The notes under the pieces: generated by a model | The model's database searches: none | What the model saw: only the letters and a program-made list of their open reading frames with translations | Told to the model about the DNA's origin: nothing | Program-made: the position numbers and the translations under genes | NCBI RefSeq assembly: GCF_022179385.1 | Contig: NZ_BPQS01000012.1 | Location: forward strand, 62,001 to 126,000 | Source of the DNA: Methylobacterium longum | GTDB taxonomy: Bacteria > Pseudomonadota > Alphaproteobacteria > Rhizobiales > Beijerinckiaceae | DNA length: 64,000 nucleotides | Reading direction: 5' to 3' | Shown: piece by piece, positions 40,491 through 49,750 of the stretch | How the letters are laid out: each line of letters begins with the position of its first letter | Position numbering within the stretch: position 1 is the stretch's first letter

Positions 40491-43193
40491 ATGCGTGAAC
40501 GACACGCTCAGATGGCCGTCGCGGCGCGACCGGACGGGAATCCTGCCGCATCGCCCGGTCCGGACCACGTCGTCGGCAACAGGAACCGGTGGTCGCGGGT
40601 GATCCTGCCGTTCAGCGGCCTGGCTGCGGGACGCTGGTATGAGTTCGGCGCATGCATGGTTTGCGCGCCCGACGAGTCCGCTGCGGCCGTCAGGGACTTC
40701 GCGGCGCTCGGCCTCGCCATCCTGGCGGAGGACCGGTCCGCGATCGACTTCGCCCAGGTCCCCGGGCTGATGCGGACCTCCATGGATGCGCAGGGGGACT
40801 GGCTCGCCGGGCCTGCCGCGGAGGGCAGGGGCGCGGGTACACGCACCGCCGTGATCCGCCGCTGCTTCTACCTCCCGGAACCCGCCGCCGAGGTGGCCGT
40901 GGTGATCCGGAGCTGGCGCAACGCCCGCCCGTTCCGAATTATCGATCCCGAACTGCGCACGGCGTCGCCCGATCCCGCCCGCCCCGCGGACGATGGTGCC
41001 CGGCGGCTCCCGCACCCGCCGACCCGCGACGGCCGGATTGCCCTCGGTTCCCGGCCCGTGTGGTTCCGGCACGGGCTCGTCTCCGGGCGCGCCCTCGTCT
41101 TCAAGGGACAGGTGATCGCACCGAGACCGACGGACGGGGCCCTCGCCCGGATCGCCTTCCGCGATGCGCGCGGCCGGCCGATCGCACCGCCCTACCCCGG
41201 GACGCTGGGAACGCCGACGGTTCCGGCCTTCCTGGACATCCCGGTGCATCGGCGGGCCTACCGCTTCACCCTGAAGGTCTCGCCGCCGCCGCAGGCCGCC
41301 ACGCTGGAGATCGGCTTCGCCACTTGGGACGCGGGTTCCGGCCTGGCCCTGGCCGCAGCGCCCGACGTGTACCTGGACGACGAGCTGCGCTTGGAGGATG
41401 TGGCGGATGAGCCGGATCCCGGTGCCGACGGATTCCTGAGACGGCTGCTCGGCCGCCTCGGCGCGCCGCCGGCGGACGGGCGCGACCCCGCGGCGTCGAT
41501 CCGGCCCTACCTCGACGCCATCACCCTGGCCGAGCGCCCTTCCCCCCTGCGTGCCTTCACCCGCCTGCGCGACGGACCCGACGCGTGCGCCTGGACCGAG
41601 GGTGCAATCCGCATCGCCCCACGTCCGGCCTGGGCGCTCCCCGAGGTGCCGGACTGGGCGGCCGATCCGTTCCGCGCGCAGGCGTGGCGTCTGGCCTTTC
41701 AATCCCTTGCGTGGACGTGGGACGCCGCCGAGAGTCCGGAGGGCGCGATCCGGGAGCGTGCGGTCGCGATGGCCGTGTCCTGGTCCCGCGCGAATCCCTG
41801 GGGCCAGCCTTCGGACGCGTTGAGCCTGCATCCCGCCTGCATGGCCCTGCGCCTGGAATCGATGCTGTGCCTCTTGGCGGCTGCGGCTTCGGCTGCGCGG
41901 GCCGGGGACCCGGCGGACGACCCCGCCCTCGCGATCCTGGGCGGCGAGGTCGTGCGCCACGCCGCGGCCCTGGCGGAGATCCTCGCCCAGCACACGGTGG
42001 CGGGGTCGCTGCTGGAGCTTCAGGTCGCCGCCGCGCTCCTGGCCGCCGGCCATGCCCTTCCGGCCTTCCCGATGGCGCGGCACTGGACCGGCCTCGCGAT
42101 GAACGCCCTGCTGGGCGGCTTCACCGCGACGGTCGATCCCGAAGGGGTGATCGCGGAGCCGTCATACCACCGCCGCCTCGAGATCCTGACGCTCGCCGTG
42201 GTCCTCCGACCCGTCCTGAACGCCAGCCCCGATCTGGCGCTGCTGGCCGGGATCCTCGACCTGCGCCTCCCGAAGGCCTGGGCCGCCATGCTCACCCTGG
42301 TCGAGCCGGACGGTGCCCTCCCCCCGTTCGACGACGCCCCCGACCACACCGGGCGGGGTCCCTGGCTGGAGCGGTTGGCCGCGGCGTCTCCCTGGCTCCG
42401 GACGGCCGATCCCGTTCCTGAGGCGGCGGGCGTCGGCCGGGCCCGCCCCGCCGACGCGATTTGGACCCGCGAACTCGCGCTGCGCCGGCCGGACGACGGT
42501 GCGGGCTGGTCCGCCTTCACGGCGGATTTCTCCGGGCAGGTCCACCCGCAGGACCACCGGGACTGCACCTCCTTCACCTTCGCCACAGGCGGCGTCCGGT
42601 GGATCACGGAAGCGGGCGGTCCGCACCCGGCGGCGCGGGCGCACAACGTCGCCCTGCCGGACGGCCGCGAGCCGACCGCCGGCATCGGCGTCGTGAAGGC
42701 CTTCATCCCGCTGAGTGGGGCCACCGCGCATTGCATCGCGACCAGCGTGCACGGACCCGATTACCGGCACGTCCGGGCCTTCGTGCTGCTCTCGGACCTC
42801 TCCGGCATGGCGGTCGTCGACCGGTTTCTGACCGGGGATCGCCCGCTCACGGTCGAGGGTTTCCTGCACCTCGACGCCGCCGTGGCGGTCGCCCTCGACA
42901 CGACCCGGCGCGTGCTCGGTCTGCACGGCGCGCGGCGGCTGCACATCGTCCCGCACCTGCTCGCCGGCCGCCTCGACGACCTGACGGTGGGCCGCGCCTG
43001 GGCCGATCCGCAGGGGACACGCGGGCGGGACGACGCGGATCACGGGGCGCGGGCGGCCTCCGTCCTGCGGTACGGTTTCTCGGGCGTGCGGAGCGTGGCC
43101 GGCGGCCTTCTGATCGCGGCGTCCCCGGCGAGTCTGGGCCGGCTGATGCGCACGCTCGCGGATCCGGCCTTCCGGCGCTCCCTCGCGGACTGA
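40491..43193 (+). CDS. heparinase II/III-like protein
   Basis: 900 residues from the ATG at 40491 (a TTG at 40479 is in frame). No signal peptide is seen. The first 300 residues look like beta-sandwich domains (WSRVILPFSGLAAGRWYEFG, RAYRFTLKVSPPPQAATLEI). About 380-620 is helical and fits the alpha/alpha toroid of heparinase-type lyases (RAQAWRLAFQSLAWTWDAAE, SYHRRLEILTLAVVL). The C-terminal beta domain has the metal-site-like block QVHPQDHRDCTSFTFATGG with His689, equivalent to HxHxDxLSF of heparinase II/III. These enzymes cleave acidic polysaccharides by elimination. It lies between ftcR and a flagellar operon in opposite orientation, which is unusual; substrate unknown. Confidence 0.72.
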   Translation: MRERHAQMAVAARPDGNPAASPGPDHVVGNRNRWSRVILPFSGLAAGRWYEFGACMVCAPDESAAAVRDFAALGLAILAEDRSAIDFAQVPGLMRTSMDAQGDWLAGPAAEGRGAGTRTAVIRRCFYLPEPAAEVAVVIRSWRNARPFRIIDPELRTASPDPARPADDGARRLPHPPTRDGRIALGSRPVWFRHGLVSGRALVFKGQVIAPRPTDGALARIAFRDARGRPIAPPYPGTLGTPTVPAFLDIPVHRRAYRFTLKVSPPPQAATLEIGFATWDAGSGLALAAAPDVYLDDELRLEDVADEPDPGADGFLRRLLGRLGAPPADGRDPAASIRPYLDAITLAERPSPLRAFTRLRDGPDACAWTEGAIRIAPRPAWALPEVPDWAADPFRAQAWRLAFQSLAWTWDAAESPEGAIRERAVAMAVSWSRANPWGQPSDALSLHPACMALRLESMLCLLAAAASAARAGDPADDPALAILGGEVVRHAAALAEILAQHTVAGSLLELQVAAALLAAGHALPAFPMARHWTGLAMNALLGGFTATVDPEGVIAEPSYHRRLEILTLAVVLRPVLNASPDLALLAGILDLRLPKAWAAMLTLVEPDGALPPFDDAPDHTGRGPWLERLAAASPWLRTADPVPEAAGVGRARPADAIWTRELALRRPDDGAGWSAFTADFSGQVHPQDHRDCTSFTFATGGVRWITEAGGPHPAARAHNVALPDGREPTAGIGVVKAFIPLSGATAHCIATSVHGPDYRHVRAFVLLSDLSGMAVVDRFLTGDRPLTVEGFLHLDAAVAVALDTTRRVLGLHGARRLHIVPHLLAGRLDDLTVGRAWADPQGTRGRDDADHGARAASVLRYGFSGVRSVAGGLLIAASPASLGRLMRTLADPAFRRSLAD

Positions 43194-43485
43194 ATCGCCG
43201 GCGCCGAGCCAGCGGACTTTCGGCGCTCGGCGCGGGAGCGGCGCCGAGGCGGCCACGGTCGGCGGGGAAGACGCCGTCGCGCGTCGGTCGGGGCACGGGC
43301 GTGGGAGCCTCTCGCGAGGCGTCCGCTGCACCGTCGCGGCCGGATCGTGAGGTCCCGGGGACCGGGCACGGTTCTCGGGTCTCGTCCTGGCGGGCGTTCC
43401 TGCGCACGCCCCTGCATCGAACCGCCGTCCACGTCGGCGGGGGGCGCTCTGGACGGGCCGCGATCACGCGGGGCCGGAGCCGGAT

Positions 43486-43935
43486 CTAGCTCCGGATGTC
43501 CTTCTTGGTGACGAAGTTGAAGTTCTCGATCATCACGTCCTTGACGACCTCGGAGCCCAACCGCTCGTTCACCCGCCGCTTGATGTCGTCCAGCCGCTTG
43601 TTGATGTCGTATTTCTTGAGGTTGCGAAAATCGAGGTCGCCGTCGCCGTAGATCTGCCGGAAGGACTCATCCATGACGAACGGGGCCGGAGTCAGGCCGT
43701 GGCCTTTGATCAGGTGCGCCTCGGCGGTGAAGATGATCGTGGCGATGACGTAGCCCTGGACGCTGCCCTCGGCGATGATCGGGATGTTGATCGGGCGCAG
43801 CTTCTGATAGGTCAGCCCTTCGAGGTATTCCTCGGCTCTCGGCTTGGGCAGGGCCGGCATCCAGGTGATCACCGCGAAGCTGGACAGCACCGTGATGGCG
43901 CAGATCCAGAGGCCGGTGATGACGATCCGGGTCAC
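43486..43935 (-). CDS. conserved flagellar-locus membrane protein, FliL-like
   Basis: 149 residues from a GTG at 43935 with GGAG upstream. One N-terminal membrane helix (IVITGLWICAITVLSSFAVI) is followed by a periplasmic part: RPINIPIIAEGSVQGYVIAT, IIFTAEAHLIKG and ERLGSEVVKDVMIENFNFVT. The strand-then-helix pattern and the phrase INIPII...GYVIA recall FliL, but the family is not certain. It is the last gene of the large minus-strand flagellar group, six bases after the flgN-like gene, and so probably acts at the basal body. Confidence 0.55.
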   Translation of the reverse strand: MTRIVITGLWICAITVLSSFAVITWMPALPKPRAEEYLEGLTYQKLRPINIPIIAEGSVQGYVIATIIFTAEAHLIKGHGLTPAPFVMDESFRQIYGDGDLDFRNLKKYDINKRLDDIKRRVNERLGSEVVKDVMIENFNFVTKKDIRS

Positions 43936-43941
43936 GACCGG

Positions 43942-44277
43942 TCACTCCTGATAGCGCAGGGCGGACGAGTAGGTCCCGTCGGATTCCGCACTCTGGATCA
44001 TGGTCGAGACGATCTCGGAGACCTCCTGCATCGCCCGCAGGTGGATGCCTAGCAATTCATGGTTGCGTCGAAGCTTGGCGCGCACCCGTTCCAGGCACGC
44101 GATCTCCGGGGTGCTGAGATGCGCCGCATCCACGGCCCGTTCCAGCCGGGTGAGCTCGATCAGGCTCTGGCTCTTGCGACGGTTGAAATCGTCCTGACCT
44201 CCCAGATCGTGCATCGTGAGCGCGGCGGTCTCGGAGTCGATGATGGCCTCGAGGCGGGTCAGGGAGGACAGCAGCAT
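43942..44277 (-). CDS. FlgN-like flagellar chaperone candidate
   Basis: 111 residues, entirely helical: MLLSSLTRLEAIIDSETAAL, NRRKSQSLIELTRLERAVDA, LERVRAKLRRNHELLGIHLR, AMQEVSEIVSTMIQSAESDG. Size, helix pattern and the ending SAESDGTYS match FlgN-type chaperones, which carry FlgK and FlgL to the export gate. It lies directly after flgJ. A generic coiled-coil flagellar protein is the alternative. Confidence 0.65.
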   Translation of the reverse strand: MLLSSLTRLEAIIDSETAALTMHDLGGQDDFNRRKSQSLIELTRLERAVDAAHLSTPEIACLERVRAKLRRNHELLGIHLRAMQEVSEIVSTMIQSAESDGTYSSALRYQE

Positions 44278-44326
44278 GATCCTAGTCCATTGACGGGGAA
44301 TGGGAGGCGCCGAGCCGGGAGGGGCT

Positions 44327-44788
44327 TCAGGCCGTCGACGTCCGGGTGCCGGGCGGCGCCGCAACCTCCGGGTGCGCGGCGTCGATCATCCGGGCGATGC
44401 CGATGCCGCCGGACTTGGCGAGCTGGGCGCCGAGCTGCTCGGCCAGCATCGACCGCCAGATCGAGCCGGCATTGCCCTTGCCGAAGACCGCCGCAGCCCC
44501 ATGAGGCAGCATCGATTCGACGAAGGTCTGCAGGACGAACGCCTCGAATTGCTGGGCCGGCGTCCCCTTCGCCCGGGGGGCGGGAAGGGTCGCGGCCGTC
44601 CGGAAGCGGGTCAGGACCGTGTCGGGGCTCGGCTGCGCCGCCGCCGGGGCACCCGAGGCGAGCCCCAGCGCGTCCGCGAAGCTGCCCGGGGACGCCTGCG
44701 TGAGCTTGGTGACGGCGGCCTGATAGCGGCCGGGCTCGGCGGCGCGCGCCACGTCGAGGACGATGTCGGAGGGCGGTTGGACGCTCAC
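44327..44788 (-). CDS. flgJ: rod-binding protein FlgJ (N-terminal domain only)
   Basis: 153 residues from a GTG at 44788 that overlaps the preceding gene's stop (GTGA). The rod-binding domain is visible at about 75-145: GTPAQQFEAFVLQTFVESML, GAAAVFGKGNAGSIWRSMLA and EQLGAQLAKSGGIGIARMI. The C-terminal muramidase domain present in enterobacterial FlgJ is missing, as in other alphaproteobacteria. The lytic transglycosylase encoded at 24.6-25.1 kb is the probable partner for wall opening. Confidence 0.88.
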   Translation of the reverse strand: MSVQPPSDIVLDVARAAEPGRYQAAVTKLTQASPGSFADALGLASGAPAAAQPSPDTVLTRFRTAATLPAPRAKGTPAQQFEAFVLQTFVESMLPHGAAAVFGKGNAGSIWRSMLAEQLGAQLAKSGGIGIARMIDAAHPEVAAPPGTRTSTA

Positions 44789-45297
44789 GGCGCGCTCAGA
44801 TCCGGAGGGGGAGGACCACCACGGGCCAGGCCGTCGGGGCCGGCCGGTCCCGTGGCGGCCGCGGGAAAACTTGGCTCGCCCACCGGACTAACCGGCCTGG
44901 CTGACCGGAGGCTTGCCTCGGGCGCGGTCAGGAGATCGAGGCGCTCGGCCCAATCCCGGATCTCCGCGTGCTGCCGGTGCTCGGTCTCGAGGCGTTCGGC
45001 CCACGCCCCGGTCCGCTTGTGCTGCGCGGCCCGGTCCAGCAGCCGCTGCGCGGCAGCCTCCCGTTCGCCGCGCAGATCCTGGGCCGCGACCGCGAGGGAT
45101 TTCAGCCGGCCGACCGCCGTCGCGCGGAGCGGTTCGTGGAACGCCGAGGCCTCGTTGAGGGCGCGAATCAGGTCGCGCTGGGCCGCATCGGCCGCCTGAA
45201 CCCGCCGCTCCAGCAGGGCCAGCTCCCGCTCGGCGAGCCGGTGCATCCGGTCCTGCAGGCGCAGGAGCCGGACCGCCCGATCCAGGCGCGCTTGCAT
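44785..45297 (-). CDS. FliJ-like coiled-coil flagellar protein
   Basis: 170 residues. The first 130 are an Arg/Ala/Leu/Glu-rich coiled coil (RLLRLQDRMHRLAERELALL, ERRVQAADAAQRDLIRALNE, QRLLDRAAQHKRTGAWAERL); the rest is Pro/Gly-rich. This is the size and shape of FliJ, the stalk that links the ATPase FliI to FlhA. It lies between fliR and flgJ, one base after fliR, whereas fliI is 9 kb upstream in the same group. Assignment rests on shape and context. Confidence 0.6.
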   Translation of the reverse strand: MQARLDRAVRLLRLQDRMHRLAERELALLERRVQAADAAQRDLIRALNEASAFHEPLRATAVGRLKSLAVAAQDLRGEREAAAQRLLDRAAQHKRTGAWAERLETEHRQHAEIRDWAERLDLLTAPEASLRSARPVSPVGEPSFPAAATGPAGPDGLARGGPPPPDLSAP

Positions 45298-45298
45298 G

Positions 45299-46045
45299 TC
45301 AGCCCCTCCTCAGCCAGTGCGCGTATTCGAGCATGAACTGCCCGAGCATGTCGCCGGACAGGACCAGCAGGAGGATGAGCCCGCCGAAGAGGATGAACGG
45401 CGTCGCGATGAAGAACACGGGAATCTGCGGCGTGAGCTTGTTGGCCAGCCCCAGGGCGAAATTCACCAGCACGGAATAGATGATGAACGGGCTCGTGATC
45501 CGGAGCGCCATCGTGAAGGTCGCGGAGAGCCGGTCGGCGAACCCGGCCAGCATCGGCCGGGCGCCGAACGGTGTCCCGGCGGGGATGCGCTCGTAGGAGG
45601 CGATCAGCCCGCGGAACAGCTCCCAGTGCAGGTCCATGGAGAACACCAGGACCGTCGCTGCCATCATGATCAGCGAGCCGGCCAGCGAGGCGGCCTCGCT
45701 CTCGGCGACCGGATTGCCGGGAATGCCCCCGAGGCCGATCATCGTCGCCACGCCGGTCGCCATGGTCTCGAGGGCGAAGTAGAAGGAGCGGCCGAAGAAG
45801 CCGATGGCGAGGCCGGTGAGCGTCTCGCACCCGATCCACCCCAGGATGTCGGCCGGCCCCGCGTCCCGCAGGCCCGTCCCGAACTGCGGCAGGAGCAGCG
45901 GCGCGACCGCGAGGGTCACCGTCACGGCGATGAACAGGCGGGCGCGCGACGTGACCCGCTGGCTGGAAAGGCCCGGGGCGATCAGGAGGCAGCCGCCGAC
46001 GCGGCAGAAGATCACGAACACGCCGAGCAGGGCCTCAGGAATCAT
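45299..46045 (-). CDS. fliR: flagellar export gate protein FliR
   Basis: 248 residues with several hydrophobic segments. Family motifs are visible: FVIFCRVGGCLLIAPGLSSQ, RARLFIAVTVTLAVAPLLLP, ETLTGLAIGFFGRSFYFALE and ALRITSPFIIYSVLVNFALG, followed by LANKLTPQIPVFFIATPF. FliR joins FliP and FliQ in the core of the export gate. It follows flhA by 6 bases. Confidence 0.96.
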   Translation of the reverse strand: MIPEALLGVFVIFCRVGGCLLIAPGLSSQRVTSRARLFIAVTVTLAVAPLLLPQFGTGLRDAGPADILGWIGCETLTGLAIGFFGRSFYFALETMATGVATMIGLGGIPGNPVAESEAASLAGSLIMMAATVLVFSMDLHWELFRGLIASYERIPAGTPFGARPMLAGFADRLSATFTMALRITSPFIIYSVLVNFALGLANKLTPQIPVFFIATPFILFGGLILLLVLSGDMLGQFMLEYAHWLRRG

Positions 46046-46051
46046 CGGCGG

Positions 46052-48142
46052 TCAGGAGATCGTGCCGAGGGACTTGATCTCGACGCCCCGGGCGATCTCG
46101 ACGTGCGACAGCACCGCGACCGTGGGGAAGAGGCGCTCGATGATCATCCGCACGTAGCTGCGGACCTCCGGGGCCGTGACCAGGGCGAATTTGTGGGCGG
46201 TCTTCATCTGCGCGCGGATAGCCTCCGACGCCTCCATGCCGAACTGCTCGATCAGCCGCGGATCGATGTCGATCTCGGCCACGTCGCCCTTGGCATCGCG
46301 CTTCAGGCCCTGGTGGAAGGTGAGATCCCAGCGGCTGCCGAGCCGCAGGACGCTGAGGACCCCGTTCTCGGCCAGGTCGCCGCAGATCTGCTGCGCGATC
46401 CGCAGCCGGACGTGCTCGGCGATCTGCTCCGCCCGGCGCGCGTGCGGGACGATCTCCGCGATGGCCTCGATGATCAGATGCAGGTTCCGGATCGAGACGC
46501 GCTCGGCGAGCAGGAGCTTGAGCACGGCCTGCAGGCCCGAATACGAGATCTGCGACGGGCAGATGTCGTCCACCAGACGCTTGTATTCCGGGTCGAGGCG
46601 GTCGATCAGCATCCGCAGATCCTTGTAGGAGAGGAGCTGCGGCAGGTTGTTGCGGATGACCTCGCTGACATGGGTCAGCATGACGGACGGCCAGTCGATC
46701 GGGCTGAAACCCTCGCGCCGGGCCTCCTGGGCATAAACCTCCGGCACCCAGACCGCCCGCATCCCGAAGGCCGGCTCGCGCACCTCCTCACCGGCGATGC
46801 CGGGCATCGGTCCGTCGCCCACGACGATCATCGTCTCGCCGGGGCGGACCTGCTGCGCGGCGATCACGGTTCCGTGGATCGCGACCTCGTAGCTCTTGCT
46901 CGGGATGGCGAGCGATTCGACTAGCTTGATGTCCGGAACCACGAACCCGTATTGCTGCGCGAATTTCCGGCGCATCCGGCCGACCCGGTGGGCCAGCTCC
47001 TGCTGCGTGGGCTGGATCTGCACGGCGAGATGCTTGCCGAGCCGCAGCTCGATCTCGGACGTCTTCAGGGACTCCTTCACCGACTCGCTCTCCCGGCGTT
47101 CCAGGAGGAGCTGCCGCTCCTTGGCCTTCGTCTCGGCCTCGACCTTCGACTGCGCCTCCGCGAGGCGCCGCGGGATCAGGTACGCGATGGTGCCCATCAG
47201 GATGCTGAGGATCGCGAAGGGCACGAACGGCATCCCGGGCATGATCGCGAAGACCAGCATCAGCCCGGCGGCGACGAACAGCGCCCGCGGATAGGCACCG
47301 AGCTGGCCGAGGATCGCCTGCTCCGCGGTTCCGCGGGTGCCGCCCTTGGAGACCAGCAGGCCCGCGGCCAGGGAGACGATGAGGGCCGGGATCTGCGAGA
47401 CGAGGCCGTCGCCCACCGACAGCTTGGTGAAGACGTCGGCCGCCTTGCCCAGGGGCAGCCCGTGGCGGGTGACGCCGATGACGATGCCGCCGAAGATGTT
47501 GACCGCGATCACGATCAGGCTGGCGACGGCCTCGCCGCGCACGAATTTCGAGGCGCCGTCCATGGAGCCGAAGAACGCGCTCTCCTCTTCGAGTTCGCGC
47601 CGCCGCCGCTGCGCCTCCTTGTCGTCGATCAGGCCCGCCGAGAGGTCCGCGTCGATCGCCATCTGCTTGCCGGGGATCGCGTCCAGGGTGAAGCGCGCCC
47701 CGACCTCGGCGATGCGGGTCGCCCCCTTGGTGATCACCAGGAAGTTGACCGTGATCAGGATGGCGAAGACCACGAGGCCGATCACGAAGTCGCCGCTCAT
47801 GACGAACTGCGAGAAGCCCTGGATCACGTGGCCGGCCGCGTCGACGCCGGCATCCCCGTTGGCGAGGATCAGCCGCGTCGTCGCGATCCCGAGCGCCAGG
47901 CGCAGCAGCGTCGCGATCAGCAGGATCGTCGGGAAGGCCGAGAATTCGAGGGGCTTCTGGATCCAGAGCGCGACCATCAGGATCAGCACGGCCAGCGCGA
48001 TGGAGAGCGCCAGCCCGATATCGATCAGCACGGCCGGGACGGGCAGGAACAGCACCGCCAGGATCGAAACGATCCCGAGCGCGAACCAGATATCGCGCCG
48101 GATTCTAGCCTCCGGTGGGCGCGCCTCTACCGCCGCTGCCAC
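46052..48142 (-). CDS. flhA: flagellar export gate protein FlhA
   Basis: 696 residues from a GTG at 48142. The N-terminal half has eight membrane segments with the FHIPEP-family core: [60 protein letters not shown] and [20 protein letters not shown], the last being the signature. After a charged linker (about 335-365) the cytoplasmic domain ([50 protein letters not shown]) forms the nonameric export ring that receives chaperone-substrate complexes. Confidence 0.98.
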   Translation of the reverse strand: MAAAVEARPPEARIRRDIWFALGIVSILAVLFLPVPAVLIDIGLALSIALAVLILMVALWIQKPLEFSAFPTILLIATLLRLALGIATTRLILANGDAGVDAAGHVIQGFSQFVMSGDFVIGLVVFAILITVNFLVITKGATRIAEVGARFTLDAIPGKQMAIDADLSAGLIDDKEAQRRRRELEEESAFFGSMDGASKFVRGEAVASLIVIAVNIFGGIVIGVTRHGLPLGKAADVFTKLSVGDGLVSQIPALIVSLAAGLLVSKGGTRGTAEQAILGQLGAYPRALFVAAGLMLVFAIMPGMPFVPFAILSILMGTIAYLIPRRLAEAQSKVEAETKAKERQLLLERRESESVKESLKTSEIELRLGKHLAVQIQPTQQELAHRVGRMRRKFAQQYGFVVPDIKLVESLAIPSKSYEVAIHGTVIAAQQVRPGETMIVVGDGPMPGIAGEEVREPAFGMRAVWVPEVYAQEARREGFSPIDWPSVMLTHVSEVIRNNLPQLLSYKDLRMLIDRLDPEYKRLVDDICPSQISYSGLQAVLKLLLAERVSIRNLHLIIEAIAEIVPHARRAEQIAEHVRLRIAQQICGDLAENGVLSVLRLGSRWDLTFHQGLKRDAKGDVAEIDIDPRLIEQFGMEASEAIRAQMKTAHKFALVTAPEVRSYVRMIIERLFPTVAVLSHVEIARGVEIKSLGTIS

Positions 48143-48243
48143 GCTCTCACCCCCGTCCGTTCTGACGGCGCTTCTGGATCAGCAAGCTTGCGCCTGGATT
48201 GCGCCCCGCCCTCGCCCCGGCCGCGCCCGGCCACCGGCGCGCC

Positions 48244-48510
48244 TCAGAAGCCCGATGCGATCCGGCCGTAGACCATCTCGGTGAAGGCGTAGATCTGGCC
48301 GCCGACGAAGGATCCGGTCACGACCATCACGATCAGCGCGACCACGATCTTCGGCACGAAGGTCAGCGTGACCTCCTGGATCTGAGTCAGCGCCTGGAAC
48401 AGGGCGATCAGGATTCCGACGATCATCGCCGCCGCCACCGCCGGCCCGGAGGCGACGATGATCGTCCAGATGGCGGTGCGGACGAGTTCAAGGGCATCGA
48501 TCTCGTTCAT
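48244..48510 (-). CDS. fliQ: flagellar export gate protein FliQ
   Basis: 88 residues, standard length, with two hydrophobic helices: ALELVRTAIWTIIVASGPAV and VGILIALFQALTQIQEVTLT, followed by FVPKIVVALIVMVVTGSFVG. FliQ forms part of the FliPQR core. It lies 101 bases upstream of flhA on the same strand. Confidence 0.96.
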   Translation of the reverse strand: MNEIDALELVRTAIWTIIVASGPAVAAAMIVGILIALFQALTQIQEVTLTFVPKIVVALIVMVVTGSFVGGQIYAFTEMVYGRIASGF

Positions 48511-48816
48511 GGCGCTGGCCGGAGAGGGGAAAAGGGACCGGGGTCGTGCGGATCCCCGCGAGGATGGCCCGCGCGGGGAACGTGACGGGGCCGCCCGCCG
48601 CGGGTGCCGGTGCGAACGCGCCCGCCGGCGGGATCGCCGGGTCCTGGCCGCGACGCATCGCGGATCCCGCCGGCCACGGGATCGGATCCCGGCCTGCGCG
48701 GTCGGGATCTGCGCGACCGGACGCGGGGAACCGTCGCACTCTGAGGGCGGGGACCGCTCAGTCCGCCCCGGGGCGGCGGACCGGGTCCAGGAAACCCCTG
48801 CCGGCCCCGCTCCGCC
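48511..48816. other. 306-base gene-free stretch between flgD and fliQ
   Basis: Very GC-rich, with no supported frame. It probably contains a promoter for fliQ-flhA-fliR and the following genes; no T-run terminator of flgD is seen. Confidence 0.35.
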
Positions 48817-49281
48817 TTACGAGATGACGAGGCCGGGCTCGTACGGGACGTCCTGGCCGTTGTTGAGATGCGCGAGCAGCCCCTTGTCGGTCACCTCGAC
48901 CGAGCCGACCGTTCCCGTGATCGTTCCGTCCGCCGAAGTGACGGTATGGCCGACGAGGTTCCCGGCCTGGGACATCGCCGAGGACGCCAGGAGCGTATCC
49001 AGCTTGCTGTTCAAGTTGACGCTCTGCTCGACCTGCGAGAACGTCGCCAGCTGACCCATATACTCCGTCGACTTCATCGGATCGGTCGGGTTCTGGTTCT
49101 TCATCTGCGCGAGGAGGAGCTTGAGGAAGGTGTCGTAGTTCAGCGTCGTCTGCTTCGCCGCGGCGGCGGTCTTGGCTCCGGCGGCAGTCTTGGCCCCGGC
49201 GGCAGTTTTGGCCCCTGCGGTCTTGGCCCCGGCGCCCGTCTCCGTGAACTGACGCGTCGTGTTGCTCGGATTCACGTTCAT
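48817..49281 (-). CDS. flgD: hook capping protein FlgD, short form with N-terminal repeats
   Basis: 154 residues from the ATG at 49281. The conserved part is LNYDTFLKLLLAQMKNQNPT, DPMKSTEYMGQLATFSQVEQ and SVNLNSKLDTLLASSAMSQA, then NLVGHTVTSADGTITGTV. FlgD caps the growing hook. Residues 17-43 form four or so repeats of the motif GAKTAA, encoded by an 18-base-type direct repeat. The C-terminal Ig-like domain of longer FlgD proteins is reduced, as is common in alphaproteobacteria. It lies 46 bases after flbT. Confidence 0.92.
   Translation of the reverse strand: MNVNPSNTTRQFTETGAGAKTAGAKTAAGAKTAAGAKTAAAAKQTTLNYDTFLKLLLAQMKNQNPTDPMKSTEYMGQLATFSQVEQSVNLNSKLDTLLASSAMSQAGNLVGHTVTSADGTITGTVGSVEVTDKGLLAHLNNGQDVPYEPGLVIS
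49153..49233 (-). repeat. in-frame tandem repeat in flgD
   Basis: Direct repeat of a unit reading (G)AKTAA in protein, with four main copies in residues 17-43 of FlgD. Copies differ slightly in length (15 or 18 bases), which suggests slippage. Confidence 0.75.
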
Positions 49282-49327
49282 GCTTCGACCTCCGTCCGGT
49301 TGGTATGGCCGCGTCCCGGGTTCGACC

Positions 49328-49750
49328 TCAGGCGACCTGATGGGTGAGCATGCCCGCGCTCCGGCCCAGGCGCAGATCGTCCGACTGGAACAGGCTGCGC
49401 AGGATCCGCAGGACTTCGAACGGCCGGCCGGCATCGAGGAACGATCGGGCCGTCGCCAGGGCGGACGCGACATCCTGGTCGGCGCCCTGCGCGACGATCG
49501 CCCTGTCGACCTCGTGGTAGGCCACCCGGACCTGACCCGCGCTGCCCGGATCGATCAGCATGGCCTGTGCGATGAAGTAGAGCTGGCGGATCGGCGTCGT
49601 CGCCTGCTCGGCCTGCAGCACGTGCGCTTCGAGCAGGAACGTGGCGTCGTTGAGCAGCTCGATCGTGACCTTCCGGTCGACCCTGAGGACGGCGCCGTTG
49701 ATGAAGATGCGTTCGTGGCCGCGCAGGCTGAGATTGATGGAGCGGCTCAT
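49328..49750 (-). CDS. flbT: flagellin mRNA regulator FlbT
   Basis: 140 residues. Clear FlbT features: INLSLRGHERIFINGAVLRV, TIELLNDATFLLEAHVLQAE and QLYFIAQAMLIDPGSAGQVR, then GRPFEVLRILRSLFQSD. In Caulobacter and Brucella FlbT acts on flagellin synthesis after transcription, by binding the mRNA leader. The ATG overlaps the flaF stop (ATGA), so FlaF and FlbT are made together. Confidence 0.94.
   Translation of the reverse strand: MSRSINLSLRGHERIFINGAVLRVDRKVTIELLNDATFLLEAHVLQAEQATTPIRQLYFIAQAMLIDPGSAGQVRVAYHEVDRAIVAQGADQDVASALATARSFLDAGRPFEVLRILRSLFQSDDLRLGRSAGMLTHQVA

Noticed and set aside
40201..40491. 96-codon plus-strand frame upstream of the heparinase-like gene
   Set aside because: AT-rich with no resemblance to a protein family. 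It overlaps the next start and fits a promoter region better.
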